A stretch of DNA of 33,996 nt from Hyphomonadaceae bacterium (GCA_022760335.1 JALEGE010000037.1:1-33996), one strand, 5' to 3'. Positions 24,114 to 32,347 are shown, counted from the first letter of the stretch. A program made the numbers and translations. Notes: generated from the letters alone by a model not told the origin.

Positions 24114-24260
24114 TCAGCCCACCGGCCCGCCTGGCGTGCCCCAGGCGATATACATCTCTTCTTCCATCATGCGCGGTACACCAAGTTCGGCGGCAAGCGC
24201 ATCATAAAATTTCGCCGCGCGCTCCAGGTCATTGGTGCCCAGCGTCACATATCCAATCAT
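24114..24260 (-). pseudogene. truncated VOC-family protein, N-terminal remnant
   Basis: A 48-codon frame reads MIGYVTLGTNDLERAAKFYD and ends in WGTPGGPVG. This is the first third of a VOC/glyoxalase-like protein (normally about 120-130 residues), ended by a stop where family members would continue. The stop is 4 bases from the stop of the converging MFS gene, so the missing part was probably removed when the two regions were joined. The start is well formed, so a 48-residue peptide could still be made, but half a VOC fold is not expected to function alone. Confidence 0.72.
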
Positions 24261-24319
24261 GCCTCATCCTCCGATCAGCGATCGGAACATTCTTGAGTGC
24301 ACAACCGTAAAGTCTGGCG

Positions 24320-25093
24320 CTACATCGCGCTGATGCCGCCATCCACTTTCAGCTCGATGCCGGTGACCAGCTTGCTCTCATCGCTGGCGAGATACAGTAC
24401 GGCATAGGCGATATCATCCGGTTCGCCGACACGGCCAAGCGGGATCTGGCGGGCTAGCTTGGCCAGGCCTTCCTCCTCGCCGAACAGCTCTTTCACCCCG
24501 TCCAGGATCGGCGTGTTGATGAACACCGGGTGCACCGAATTGCAGCGGATCTGACCACCCGTTCTGGCGCAATGCAGGGCGATTGACTTCGACATGTGCC
24601 GCACCGCCGCCTTGGCAGTGTTGTAGGAGATATAATTTGCACTCGCGACGATGCCGGCGATGGAGGAGATATTCACGATCGAGCCCATGCCATGATCACG
24701 CATCAGCGGAATGGCATATTTGCAGCCGAGAAAGATGGAATCCACATCCACGGCCTGCACCTTGCGAAAGGTCTCATAAGGCTCGTCTTCCACCGAAGCC
24801 ATGGAGCCGATGCCGGCATTGTTCACGAGCACATTCAGCCCGCCCATGGCATCATGCGCGGCCTGCAGCACGTCCTGCCAGCGCTCGCCATCGGTGACAT
24901 CGTGCTGGAAGGCAAAGGCGGTGCCGGCGCCATGTGCGGCGTTGATTTCGGACGCCACGGCCTCGGCGCCCGCGCCATTGATGTCGGTCACTGCAACCTT
25001 GGCGCCCTCGCGCGCCAGCATTTTCGCCGTCGCCTCGCCAAGCCCCTGCGCGCCGCCCGTGACCAGCGCCATCTTCCCATCCACGCGTCCCAT
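24320..25093 (-). CDS. short-chain dehydrogenase/reductase (SDR)
   Basis: 257 residues with an excellent ribosome-binding site (AGGAGGAAGA upstream). This is a classical NAD(P)-dependent SDR: cofactor-binding TGGAQGLGEATA near residue 12, NNAG at about 90, and catalytic Ser and YNTAK in the middle. The C-terminal DESKLVTGIELKVDGG is as in glucose-1-dehydrogenase or cyclopentanol-dehydrogenase-like members. An aspartate after the second strand (VTDINGAG) favours NAD over NADP. The substrate is unknown. It follows the pterin dehydratase gene after 88 bases on the same strand. Confidence 0.92.
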   Translation of the reverse strand: MGRVDGKMALVTGGAQGLGEATAKMLAREGAKVAVTDINGAGAEAVASEINAAHGAGTAFAFQHDVTDGERWQDVLQAAHDAMGGLNVLVNNAGIGSMASVEDEPYETFRKVQAVDVDSIFLGCKYAIPLMRDHGMGSIVNISSIAGIVASANYISYNTAKAAVRHMSKSIALHCARTGGQIRCNSVHPVFINTPILDGVKELFGEEEGLAKLARQIPLGRVGEPDDIAYAVLYLASDESKLVTGIELKVDGGISAM

Positions 25094-25181
25094 GGCTCTT
25101 CCTCCTGTCTGTTTTTATCAGCAGGAAAGGCGTGTCCGTTCGACAGCCGATCGTCAAGCCGGGGCGTTGGGGAAACCTGGG

Positions 25182-25472
25182 TCAGAGTTTTTCCGCAAGT
25201 GCATCCATGAAATCGGCCAGTTCGGCATCCTTTTCGGTCACCCCGCCGGCATCATGCGTGGTCAGCACAACATCCACGGTTGAATAGACATTGAACCATT
25301 CCGGGTGATGGTCCATCTGCTCGGCCTTCAGAGCCGATGCAGACATGAAGGCCCAGGCGGTCTTGAAATCAGCAAATTTGAAGCGCTTTGCCACCGCCTC
25401 GCGCTCCTCTTCGGCGCGCGCCCAGCCGGGACGGGCCGCGAGGAAATCCCCGGCTCCGAGTGTCTTGGCCAT
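25182..25472 (-). CDS. phhB: pterin-4-alpha-carbinolamine dehydratase
   Basis: 96 residues. It dehydrates 4a-hydroxytetrahydrobiopterin, recycling the cofactor used by aromatic amino acid hydroxylases, and also appears in moonlighting roles. The segment [14 protein letters not shown] leads to the active-site motif [16 protein letters not shown] with His55 and His56, then the third histidine in [13 protein letters not shown] (His73). All three family histidines are present. No phenylalanine hydroxylase gene is in the window. It lies 11 bases after an unknown lipoprotein gene. Confidence 0.95.
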   Translation of the reverse strand: MAKTLGAGDFLAARPGWARAEEEREAVAKRFKFADFKTAWAFMSASALKAEQMDHHPEWFNVYSTVDVVLTTHDAGGVTEKDAELADFMDALAEKL

Positions 25473-25483
25473 TTCGGTCTCCT

Positions 25484-26056
25484 TCAGTCGACAGGCTCAT
25501 GCAGGAAATAGCGCCAGGAGCCGGTTTCGGAAATGGCCGTGCGCTCGCCCGGATAGGGATGACCCTCGGCCAGCTCCTGCATGCCGCTTGGCCCGATCAG
25601 CGCCAGCAGGCGGGCCTGATCGCGATGGGAGAGCCTTTCTGGCGCGAGATCGGCCACATCGCGCGCTGCAAGGTCCGGCCAGATATACCAGATCTCTTGT
25701 CCAACCTGGCGGGCACCATAGGGCATGCCGAACAGCTCGATCAGATGCATGTTCGGATCCCAGCCCGTACGGCGCATCAGATCCCAATGAGAGTAATGAT
25801 CCGCACCCCCGAAATTCGACAGAAAGTTCGGCTCTGCATCGGCCTTGTAAGACAGGCGCCGGATCGAACCGGCCTCGGAGATTAGCAACAAGCTCTCACG
25901 CGTGGCGATCACGGCTTCGGGCAATTCAGGTGGGGCCGCTGGCGTTTCGGTTTCGAACAGGCTTTCAGATGGCGGCGGTGCACCGGCCGGATCGCGCGCA
26001 GCCTCGCCGCAACTCACAAGGCAGATCGCCAAAACAAAGCCCACGCAGCGGTGCAT
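25484..26056 (-). CDS. hypothetical lipoprotein
   Basis: 190 residues. The N-terminal hydrophobic stretch ends in CLVSCGEA, a lipobox with Cys16, so it is probably a lipoprotein. A Pro/Ala/Glu-rich linker (about residues 20-48) follows, then a compact domain with aromatic clusters ([31 protein letters not shown]). I do not recognise a family. It sits between a HAD hydrolase gene (30 bases upstream) and phhB (11 bases downstream) on one strand, apparently in the bioB operon. Confidence 0.7.
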   Translation of the reverse strand: MHRCVGFVLAICLVSCGEAARDPAGAPPPSESLFETETPAAPPELPEAVIATRESLLLISEAGSIRRLSYKADAEPNFLSNFGGADHYSHWDLMRRTGWDPNMHLIELFGMPYGARQVGQEIWYIWPDLAARDVADLAPERLSHRDQARLLALIGPSGMQELAEGHPYPGERTAISETGSWRYFLHEPVD

Positions 26057-26086
26057 ATCCCGCCTCTACGCCAGGTGCGCCGGGAG

Positions 26087-26734
26087 TCAAACCGGAAAAC
26101 CGGTCGCCGCATTCAGATCGGCCAACAATTGCGCCTCGCTCACCGCCTTGATGGTGGTCATGCCCATGGCGCGGGCAGGTTTCAGGTTTATCCCGAGATC
26201 ATCGAGATAGACACAGTTTGCCGGATCGACATCCAGCGCCTCGCACATCAGCGCATAGATGCGTGGATCGGGCTTGCGGATGCCGATCTTGGAGCTTTCG
26301 ATGACATGATCAAAGAGGGTCATGACCTCGGCGACGGCGGCAGCCTTGCCCTCGTCGGAACTCATGCCGGCGCCCTTGCCGATGGGCGCATTGTTCGTGA
26401 TGCAGCCGACTTTGACGCGCGCCTTGCAGGCCTTCAGTGCCTCCACCACAGCAGGGCGGACCTGGCCCGAAAGCAGCCCCAGGACGTCTCTGCCCGGCAC
26501 GTCATGACCGAGCGCGCGCGCCTCGGCCGCGAAGAGGGCATCGAATTCCGCGCCGGTCACCTCCGAGCGCTCCAACCGCGCCCAGGCATTTGTGTCACCA
26601 TTCAAGGCGTTGACCGACCGGATGAAATCCTTCGGCAGACCATTCTCGGCCTCATAGACATTGAAGGCCTCAAAGGGCGAGGAGGTGATAACCCCGCCAA
26701 AATCCCAGATCACGGCCTGGATATCACCGGCCAT
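26087..26734 (-). CDS. HAD-superfamily hydrolase, subfamily IA (epoxide hydrolase N-domain-like)
   Basis: 215 residues. Motif I is VIWDFGGVI, with nucleophile Asp11 and glycine in place of the usual second aspartate, as in the DFGGV branch of HAD-IA hydrolases. Motif II is the T in CITNN; motif III is the lysine in GIRKPDPRIY; motif IV is YLDDLGINLKPA. The four-helix cap lies between motifs I and II. The family dephosphorylates small metabolites or dehalogenates; the substrate here is unknown. It starts 2 bases after the bioB stop, so the two are coupled. Confidence 0.9.
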   Translation of the reverse strand: MAGDIQAVIWDFGGVITSSPFEAFNVYEAENGLPKDFIRSVNALNGDTNAWARLERSEVTGAEFDALFAAEARALGHDVPGRDVLGLLSGQVRPAVVEALKACKARVKVGCITNNAPIGKGAGMSSDEGKAAAVAEVMTLFDHVIESSKIGIRKPDPRIYALMCEALDVDPANCVYLDDLGINLKPARAMGMTTIKAVSEAQLLADLNAATGFPV

Positions 26735-26736
26735 GA

Positions 26737-27741
26737 CTAGCGCGCATCCAGCAGCGTCTTACGGGCCCCGCCCTTGGGCATGTCTTCCAGCGCGGCGGCC
26801 TCAAAGCCAAGCTGGCCCATCAGGCCGGCATCCTCGTCGATATCGGGATTGTCCGTGGTCAACAGCCGGTCGCCGACGAAGATGGAATTGGCACCGGCCA
26901 GCAGGCAGAGCGCCTGGCCCTCCTCGCTCATCTCCTCGCGGCCCGCCGACAGGCGCACCCAGCTTTCCGGGAACACGATGCGGCAAACGGCGATGGCGCG
27001 CGCCATTTCAATGACGCTGACCTTGGCACTGCCGGCCAGCGGCGTGCCCTCGATCGGTACCAGCATGTTCACTGGCACGCTTTCGGGATGCGGGGAGAGT
27101 TTCGCCAGTTCATGGATCAGACCGACCCGATCCTCCCGGCTCTCGCCCATGCCGAGAATGCCGCCGCAGCACAGCTTCAGCCCGGCCGTGCGCGCACGCC
27201 CAAGCGTTTCCAGCCGGTCGTCATAGACCCGCGTCGTGACCACCTGATCATAGTATTCCGGCGAAGTATCGAGATTGTGGTTGTAATAATCGAGGCCCGC
27301 GGCCTTCAGCGTCTCGGCCTGGCCGTCTTCCAGCATGCCAAGCGTGACACAGGTCTCCAGCCCTTCGGCCTTCACCGCCTCGATCATGGCGGCAACCTTG
27401 GGCACATCGCGATCCTTCAGGCTGCGCCAGGCCGCGCCCATGCAGAACCGGTCGGCACCATTTTCCTTGGCCGCGCGGGCCGCTGTGACGACCTCCTCCA
27501 ACGGCAACAGTTTTTCCGCCTTCAGCCCGGTGTCAAAATGGGCTGACTGGCTGCAATAGCCGCAATTTTCCGCGCATCCGCCCGTCTTGATCGAGAGCAG
27601 CTGGGACTTCTGCACCGCCCCATCGGCCCAATTCTGAGACTTCACAGCCAGCGATTTCGCGATCAGGGCATCCAGCGGCAATTCGTACAGTGTGCGGATT
27701 TCCTCACGGGTCCAGTCATAGCGGGGCTTTGTCTCGGTCAT
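26737..27741 (-). CDS. bioB: biotin synthase
   Basis: 334 residues from ATG 27741, which has AGGAG 6 bases upstream; the frame extends 7 codons further but without support. This is a radical SAM enzyme that inserts sulfur into dethiobiotin. The SAM-cluster cysteines Cys56, Cys60 and Cys63 lie in [13 protein letters not shown]. Further hallmarks are [13 protein letters not shown] (with the substrate-binding asparagine), [11 protein letters not shown] and the arginine segment [12 protein letters not shown]. No other bio genes are in the window and no BioR-type box (TTATMKATAA) precedes it. A hairpin overlaps its ribosome-binding site. Confidence 0.97.
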   Translation of the reverse strand: MTETKPRYDWTREEIRTLYELPLDALIAKSLAVKSQNWADGAVQKSQLLSIKTGGCAENCGYCSQSAHFDTGLKAEKLLPLEEVVTAARAAKENGADRFCMGAAWRSLKDRDVPKVAAMIEAVKAEGLETCVTLGMLEDGQAETLKAAGLDYYNHNLDTSPEYYDQVVTTRVYDDRLETLGRARTAGLKLCCGGILGMGESREDRVGLIHELAKLSPHPESVPVNMLVPIEGTPLAGSAKVSVIEMARAIAVCRIVFPESWVRLSAGREEMSEEGQALCLLAGANSIFVGDRLLTTDNPDIDEDAGLMGQLGFEAAALEDMPKGGARKTLLDAR

Positions 27742-27745
27742 GCAT

Positions 27746-27774
27746 GTCTCCTGTCGGCGCATTGCGTAGGAGAC
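27746..27774 (-). promoter_or_regulatory. hairpin covering the bioB ribosome-binding site
   Basis: On the minus strand GTCTCCT (27774-27768) is the exact complement of AGGAGAC (27752-27746). The latter is the bioB Shine-Dalgarno sequence, 4 bases from the start codon. The 15-base loop contains a smaller CGCA/TGCG hairpin. In mRNA this 7-base stem would block ribosome entry unless opened. It resembles no known riboswitch; a role is inferred from position only. Confidence 0.45.
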
Positions 27775-27931
27775 TTGGACGCGGGAGGCAAGCCGGATCG
27801 GGCCTGTGTTTCGCGCCCTGGGCGAAGCGGATATCGGAAACTCGCGCCTTGGCGGGAATGAGCGCCGCTAACATTGACTGGCGGCCGTCTTGGCCAAATC
27901 TTCTCGCTACAGGCCAGAAAGGTTCACCGCC

Positions 27932-28474
27932 ATGAAATATGCCCTCATCGCCGCTGCCGCGCTGCTCGGACTGATCCTGCCGGCCGCGGCGCAATCGCCC
28001 GCCGACCCGGCTAGTCAGACCCAGTTTCACATCATCAATGCAGATGTCGTGGAAGTGGTCGTCGCCCCGCATGATGGCGCGATCCGGCGTATCCAGGCCG
28101 AGCTCGCCGTGCGCGGTTTCAATCCCGGTCCGATTGACGGCATTCTCGGCCCGCGCACCATGACCGCCCTGCGCACCTATCAACGCGACCAGGGCCTGAT
28201 CGAAGGCCTGCTCACCGTGGAGACGCTCTCACGGCTCGGCATTGCGGTGAACCGCCCGGTTCAGCCTCACCGGGATCTGGAAGCGGCGCCCGCGCTTAGC
28301 GGTGGGCCGTCCGGACCCGTGCAGAAGACCGAGCGGGCGTCAGACGCGCCCGTTGCCGAGGCAGAGCCGGTGCAGGTCATCCCGACCCGGGCCAGCCTGC
28401 CGAACTATGTCGGCATCAAGGGCACGTCGAGCACGATCGAGCCCCTGGACTGGCCGGGCCGTACCGGCAATTAG
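27932..28474 (+). CDS. exported peptidoglycan-binding-domain protein
   Basis: 180 residues from ATG 27932 (AAAGG upstream). The N-terminus is a clean signal peptide (MKYALIAAAALLGLILPAAA, likely cut after AQS or just before), so it is periplasmic. A PG_binding_1 domain covers about residues 47-85: AIRRIQAELAVRGFNPGPID followed by GILGPRTMTALRTYQRDQGL, the three-helix repeat that binds peptidoglycan. A Pro/Ala-rich low-complexity tail follows, without a catalytic domain. Its stop overlaps the converging SDR stop by 4 bases. Confidence 0.87.
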   Translation: MKYALIAAAALLGLILPAAAQSPADPASQTQFHIINADVVEVVVAPHDGAIRRIQAELAVRGFNPGPIDGILGPRTMTALRTYQRDQGLIEGLLTVETLSRLGIAVNRPVQPHRDLEAAPALSGGPSGPVQKTERASDAPVAEAEPVQVIPTRASLPNYVGIKGTSSTIEPLDWPGRTGN

Positions 28475-29253
28475 CGCGGCGCCATGCGGATGGCGCCATC
28501 CAGGCGCACATCCTCGCCATTGAAATAGCCATTGCGGATCATCTCGGTCGCAAGCGAGGCATATTCGGCCGGAACGCCGAGCCGGGCCGGATGCGGCACC
28601 ATGGCGCCGAGCGCCTGGCGCACATTCTCCGGGGCACCCGCCAGCAGCGGAGTATCGAAAATGCCCGGCAGGATCGTGTTTACGCGGATCAGCTCGCGGG
28701 AGAGGTCGCGCGCAATCGGAAGCGTCATGCCGACCACGCCGCCCTTGGAGGCAGAATAGGCCGCCTGGCCAATCTGCCCGTCCTCGGCCGCCACGGAAGC
28801 AGTGTTCACAATCGCCCCGCGCTCGCCGTCAATCGGGTCCAGGCTCAGCATGCCTGCGGCCGATTTGGCGATGCAGCGGAAGGTGCCAACCAGATTGATC
28901 TGAATGATCAGATCGAACTTATCGAGTGGGAAATGTTTCGCCTCACCTGTTTCCTTGTCGCGCGAGGCCGTCTTGATGGCATTGCCGGTACCAGCGCAAT
29001 TCACCAGGATGCGCTCCTGGCCAATGGCCGCGCGGGATTTTTCAAAGCCCGCATCCACACTGGCATCATCGGTGACATTCACCTTGCAGAATACACCGCC
29101 GAGCTCGGCCGCCAGCGCCTCGCCCTTTTCTTCGTTCAGATCAAAGAGGGCCACTTTCACGCCATACTCGGTGGCAAGCTTTGTCGCGGTAGCGGCGCCC
29201 AGACCAGACGCCCCGCCTGTAATGACAGCGGAAATAGAGGAATCGAGTTTCAT
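28471..29253 (-). CDS. SDR, 3-hydroxyacyl-CoA dehydrogenase type II-like
   Basis: 260 residues. Cofactor motif TGGASGLGAATA, VNCAG in place of NNAG, and catalytic YSASK. The insertion GNAIKTASRDKETGEAKHFP and the sequence ERGAIVNTASVAAEDGQIGQ followed by AAYSASKGGVVGMTLPIARD are characteristic of the HSD17B10/type II 3-hydroxyacyl-CoA dehydrogenase group. These oxidise short branched 3-hydroxyacyl-CoAs, for example in isoleucine breakdown, which would fit a genome with a branched-chain 2-oxoacid dehydrogenase. The specific substrate is inferred. Good GGGAG ribosome site upstream. Confidence 0.92.
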   Translation of the reverse strand: MKLDSSISAVITGGASGLGAATATKLATEYGVKVALFDLNEEKGEALAAELGGVFCKVNVTDDASVDAGFEKSRAAIGQERILVNCAGTGNAIKTASRDKETGEAKHFPLDKFDLIIQINLVGTFRCIAKSAAGMLSLDPIDGERGAIVNTASVAAEDGQIGQAAYSASKGGVVGMTLPIARDLSRELIRVNTILPGIFDTPLLAGAPENVRQALGAMVPHPARLGVPAEYASLATEMIRNGYFNGEDVRLDGAIRMAPR

Positions 29254-29319
29254 GACTGTAGTATCTCCCTTGAAGTGTTTCGATGATTGGCGATCTACTC
29301 TCTAGACACGGAGTGGCCA

Positions 29320-29733
29320 ATGACTGACGCTAGGGAAATTCAAAGGGAAGCCGGAGAGCCAGAGCGTGCAAAACTCCCCCTAGCCATAAACCGAAACTTT
29401 CGCACAGCCCGGCGGCGGTTTCTGCCAAAGCTCCTGAAAGTCGCGGGCAAAATTCCTTTTGCCGATGATCTGGCGGCTGCATATTACGCGGCCATAGACC
29501 CAGCTACGCCGCGCAAGGCCAAGGGCGTATTGCTCGCCGCGCTGGCCTACTTCGTTGTGCCGACCGATGCTGTGCCCGATGTGGTCGCCGGGCTCGGTTT
29601 CACCGATGATGCAACAGTTCTCGCCACCGCTCTCGGCATTGTTGGCGCGCATGTGAAGGAAAATCATCGCCGCGCTGCACGCCGACTGTTGGGAATCAAA
29701 GAGCCATCGATCCAACCTGCCGATGAGGCCTAG
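29320..29733 (+). CDS. DUF1232 (YkvA-like) protein
   Basis: 137 residues from ATG 29320, with GGAG 7 bases upstream. The core segment KGVLLAALAYFVVPTDAVPD followed by VVAGLGFTDDATVLATAL is the DUF1232 signature: a helix, a PxDxxPD turn, then a GFxDD turn and a second helix. A basic N-terminal part and a short C-terminal tail flank it. The family has no settled function and is thought to be membrane-associated. It converges on the J-domain gene, sharing a CTAG at the two stops. Confidence 0.9.
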   Translation: MTDAREIQREAGEPERAKLPLAINRNFRTARRRFLPKLLKVAGKIPFADDLAAAYYAAIDPATPRKAKGVLLAALAYFVVPTDAVPDVVAGLGFTDDATVLATALGIVGAHVKENHRRAARRLLGIKEPSIQPADEA

Positions 29734-30350
29734 CGCTTCGACTTCATCAGCCCCGCGGCCTTGAGCGCTTTGCCGGCCCGCAAGACGCGCTGGAGCTTGT
29801 GCTCGCTGGAGCGGTCGCCCTGATTGCTGTCCGGGTGGAAGCGGCGGACATAGTCGCTGTAGCGCTCGCGAATCTGTTCGGGCGTGGCATCTGCGGCAAG
29901 GTCAAGCTCGTTCAAGGCACGGATCTGCAGCCGGGTCCGACCTCGGGCAGCTTCGCGCGGGGCGCCGGCCACGCCATCCTCGAAAATCTCACGTCCACGC
30001 CAGCGGCGCCGGTCATGCAGGTGCGCCGCCTTCTTGCCGCCGGTTGGCCCGGTGCCGAACTTCCAGGTCTTCTTGTGGCCGTAGCGCGCACTTTCCTCAA
30101 ACGCCTTCAACTCGCCTTCGGTGAGATTGTCGAAGAAATTGAAATTGCGATTATATTCCCCGGCATGACGCTGGCAGAACCAGTGATATCCGCGGGCATT
30201 GCGCTTGGGCGCCTTGAACTCGCCGGCCAGATCACAACTCTTGTGTTCACACATGCGGGTTTTGGTCGCTTTTTCACGCGAGACATCGTCAGCCGGAGGC
30301 TTTACGCGAATGTCGCGGAATTTGACCCGGTATGGAAAAGCGTCATCCAT
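29730..30350 (-). CDS. J-domain protein with N-terminal Cys/His motif
   Basis: 206 residues from ATG 30350; another ATG at 30359 is equally possible, and neither has a clear ribosome site. The N-terminal part has Cys34, Cys39, Cys59 and His62 (CEHKSC, then WFCQRH), a likely metal-binding finger. The C-terminal part is a J-domain with HPD at about 172-174 in RRFHPDSNQGD, which would stimulate the ATPase of a DnaK-type chaperone. It lacks the Gly/Phe and zinc-centre regions of DnaJ itself, so it is a specialised co-chaperone, in a family I recall from alphaproteobacteria. It is divergent from bolA with about 38 bases between starts. Confidence 0.88.
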   Translation of the reverse strand: MDDAFPYRVKFRDIRVKPPADDVSREKATKTRMCEHKSCDLAGEFKAPKRNARGYHWFCQRHAGEYNRNFNFFDNLTEGELKAFEESARYGHKKTWKFGTGPTGGKKAAHLHDRRRWRGREIFEDGVAGAPREAARGRTRLQIRALNELDLAADATPEQIRERYSDYVRRFHPDSNQGDRSSEHKLQRVLRAGKALKAAGLMKSKR

Positions 30351-30388
30351 GGCAGACATATTAGCGGCGCAAAGCGAGGTGACCAGAA

Positions 30389-30676
30389 TTGACAAGCAGA
30401 ATGGAAAGGATTCGTAAAAAACTAGAAGAGGCGTTTACCCCGGTTCGCCTCGAAGTGACAGATGATTCCGCGCGCCATGCCGGACATGCCGGCAGTTCCG
30501 AGGCTGGCGAGACCCATTTCAATGTCACCATCATCTCCGATGCTTTCGCAGATTTGAGCCGGGTCCAGATCCAGCGCACCATTCATATGGTGCTGGGAGA
30601 GGAATTTGAAACCGGACTGCACGCCCTCAGTCTGAAGGCCAGCGTGCCACAACCGGATGAAGGCGAAGACACCTAA
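30389..30676 (+). CDS. bolA: BolA-family protein
   Basis: 95 residues from a TTG start. AGGTGA lies 6 bases before the TTG, whereas the in-frame ATG at 30401 has no such site, so I prefer TTG. BolA proteins partner monothiol glutaredoxins in iron-sulfur cluster handling and stress responses. MERIRKKLEEAF, the short variable loop, then GETHFNVTIISDAFADLSRV and QIQRTIHMVLGEEFETGLHAL match the family. The invariant His is in IHMVL and another in LHALSLKA. Converges on an esterase gene, with the stops overlapping (CTAA). Confidence 0.95.
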   Translation: MTSRMERIRKKLEEAFTPVRLEVTDDSARHAGHAGSSEAGETHFNVTIISDAFADLSRVQIQRTIHMVLGEEFETGLHALSLKASVPQPDEGEDT

Positions 30677-31656
30677 TTCTCGGTCGGTTTCAGCGCGCCG
30701 AGTGCCCGGCCCGCGACCACACCACAATCATGGATCGCCTCACGAACAGCATTCGAGACCGCTGTCATATTCATGAAGCCATGCACCATGCCTGGATGTT
30801 CGCGGATTGTAACCGGCACACCGAAGCTTGCCAGCTTGTCGGCATATGCACGCCCCTCATCCTTCAGCGGATCCCAACCGCAGAGCACAAAGTGCGCCGG
30901 CGGCAACCCGCGGAAGTCCTCATCCTCGGCAAAGAGCGGTGAAACGCGCGGATCCATACGGTCGGTCTTGTGCTCGATATAAGCATCGCGAAAATAGTCA
31001 TAGAGATTGGGCGAGATGAAAAATCCGCCTTCCTGGAAGGTGAGCTTTTTCGAGCGGATATCAACAAACTGCACCAGCGGATAAAGCAGGAGCTGATAAG
31101 CCGGCATCGGCCCACCCTGCCGGTTCATTTCCTGGCAGACAAAAGCCGCGAGATTGCCACCGGCACTGTCCCCGGCCACAGCGATACGTTCCGGATCGAA
31201 TTTCAAATGGTCGGCATGACCAATGATCCAGGACCAGGCCGCCTCAGCGTCCAGATGGGCGAGGGGAAACTTGTGCTCGGGCGCGAGGCGATAATCGATG
31301 GAAATCACCCGGCAGCGCGCGGCATGCGCAAGCCGTCGGCAGATCATGTCATGGCTGTCGAGATCTCCGAGCACGAACCCACCGCCATGAAAGAAAACGA
31401 TCGCCGGCCCTGCACCAATTCCAGCAGCGAGCGGCACATAAAGCCGTGCCTGCAGCGTACCATCCGCACCTTCCACGGGCAGGTTCGACATTTCCGCCAA
31501 CATGGGTGCATCGGATTCGATTGCGCGGCTGGCGCGATAGAAACTCTGGCGCAAGCGATCTGTCGTTTGCACCCAGTCGAGACCGGAAAAATCCGGGACA
31601 ATAATCTCCGGAAATTTGACCTGGTCCAGGAAAGCGCGGATCGTCTTTTCAATCAT
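30673..31656 (-). CDS. alpha/beta hydrolase, hormone-sensitive lipase (family IV) esterase
   Basis: 327 residues from ATG 31656; a TTG 12 codons earlier is possible, and neither has a convincing ribosome site. The oxyanion-hole motif FFHGGGFVLGD is typical of HSL/family IV esterases. The nucleophile Ser is in GDSAGGN, the acid in CGWDPLKDEG and the His in GMVHGFMNM, so the catalytic triad is complete. There is no signal peptide, so it is probably cytoplasmic and acts on short acyl esters. Divergent from the isomerase-like gene with 46 bases between starts. Confidence 0.93.
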   Translation of the reverse strand: MIEKTIRAFLDQVKFPEIIVPDFSGLDWVQTTDRLRQSFYRASRAIESDAPMLAEMSNLPVEGADGTLQARLYVPLAAGIGAGPAIVFFHGGGFVLGDLDSHDMICRRLAHAARCRVISIDYRLAPEHKFPLAHLDAEAAWSWIIGHADHLKFDPERIAVAGDSAGGNLAAFVCQEMNRQGGPMPAYQLLLYPLVQFVDIRSKKLTFQEGGFFISPNLYDYFRDAYIEHKTDRMDPRVSPLFAEDEDFRGLPPAHFVLCGWDPLKDEGRAYADKLASFGVPVTIREHPGMVHGFMNMTAVSNAVREAIHDCGVVAGRALGALKPTEN

Positions 31657-31702
31657 GGGGTCGAAGATGGCCCTGGTTGGCGGGGAGGCCAAGAGAGAAA
31701 AA

Positions 31703-32347
31703 ATGAAAACTGTTGAAGTCTTCTGGTCGTTCAGATCGCCGTATTCCTATCTCGCAACCCGGCGCCTGCGCAGCTTGCCGGATCGCTGGCAGATTCGGGT
31801 GCGTCCACGTGTGGTCTATCCGATTGCAATCCGCACACCGGAATTCTTTCAGCGAGTCGCGCCGCAATGGACGCCCTATCTCTTGCGCGACATCTTCAGA
31901 CTGTCAGAATATCTTGGCTTGCCCATGGCCCGGCCGAATCCAGATCCTGTCTCGATGAACATGGCCACGCGCGAAATCGCCAAGGATCAGCCTCATATCC
32001 ATCGTTTAAGCCGCTTGGGCGTGCTCGCTTGCGAAACAGGTGACGCCGCCGGCTGGGCCTTCCTTGATGAGGTTTCAACCCTGATCTGGTCTGGCCAGGC
32101 CTGGACTGAAAGCATGCACCTGGCCAATGCGGTCGCGCGCGCCGGACTCGACCTCGCAGATCTGGACACCAGAGCGGAAGCCGAAGAAGACCGCATCGAG
32201 CGCGAGATTGAGATCAGCCAGACCGAACTCGACAAGCACCACTGGGGCGTCCCGACCATGGTTCTGGAAGACGAGGTCTTCTTCGGTCAAGACCGGATCG
32301 ATCTGCTGGAATGGCGCTTGGAGCAACAAGGCGTCCCGCGCCTCTAA
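31703..32347 (+). CDS. 2-hydroxychromene-2-carboxylate isomerase-like (DsbA/GST-kappa fold) protein
   Basis: 214 residues from ATG 31703 (AAGAGAG upstream). The N-terminus EVFWSFRSPYSYLATRRL matches the kappa-GST/HCCA isomerase active-site strand, where a serine replaces the redox cysteines of DsbA. The C-terminal HHWGVPTMVLEDEVFFGQDR, with the cis-proline VPT and FGQDRID segment, is also diagnostic. In naphthalene breakdown the family isomerises 2-hydroxychromene-2-carboxylate using glutathione; here no aromatic degradation genes are near, so it may be a general glutathione-dependent isomerase. Confidence 0.88.
   Translation: MKTVEVFWSFRSPYSYLATRRLRSLPDRWQIRVRPRVVYPIAIRTPEFFQRVAPQWTPYLLRDIFRLSEYLGLPMARPNPDPVSMNMATREIAKDQPHIHRLSRLGVLACETGDAAGWAFLDEVSTLIWSGQAWTESMHLANAVARAGLDLADLDTRAEAEEDRIEREIEISQTELDKHHWGVPTMVLEDEVFFGQDRIDLLEWRLEQQGVPRL

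Noticed and set aside
27742-27931. A BioR-type operator near bioB
   Set aside because: No TTATMKATAA-like palindrome is found in the gap between bioB and the peptidoglycan-binding gene.
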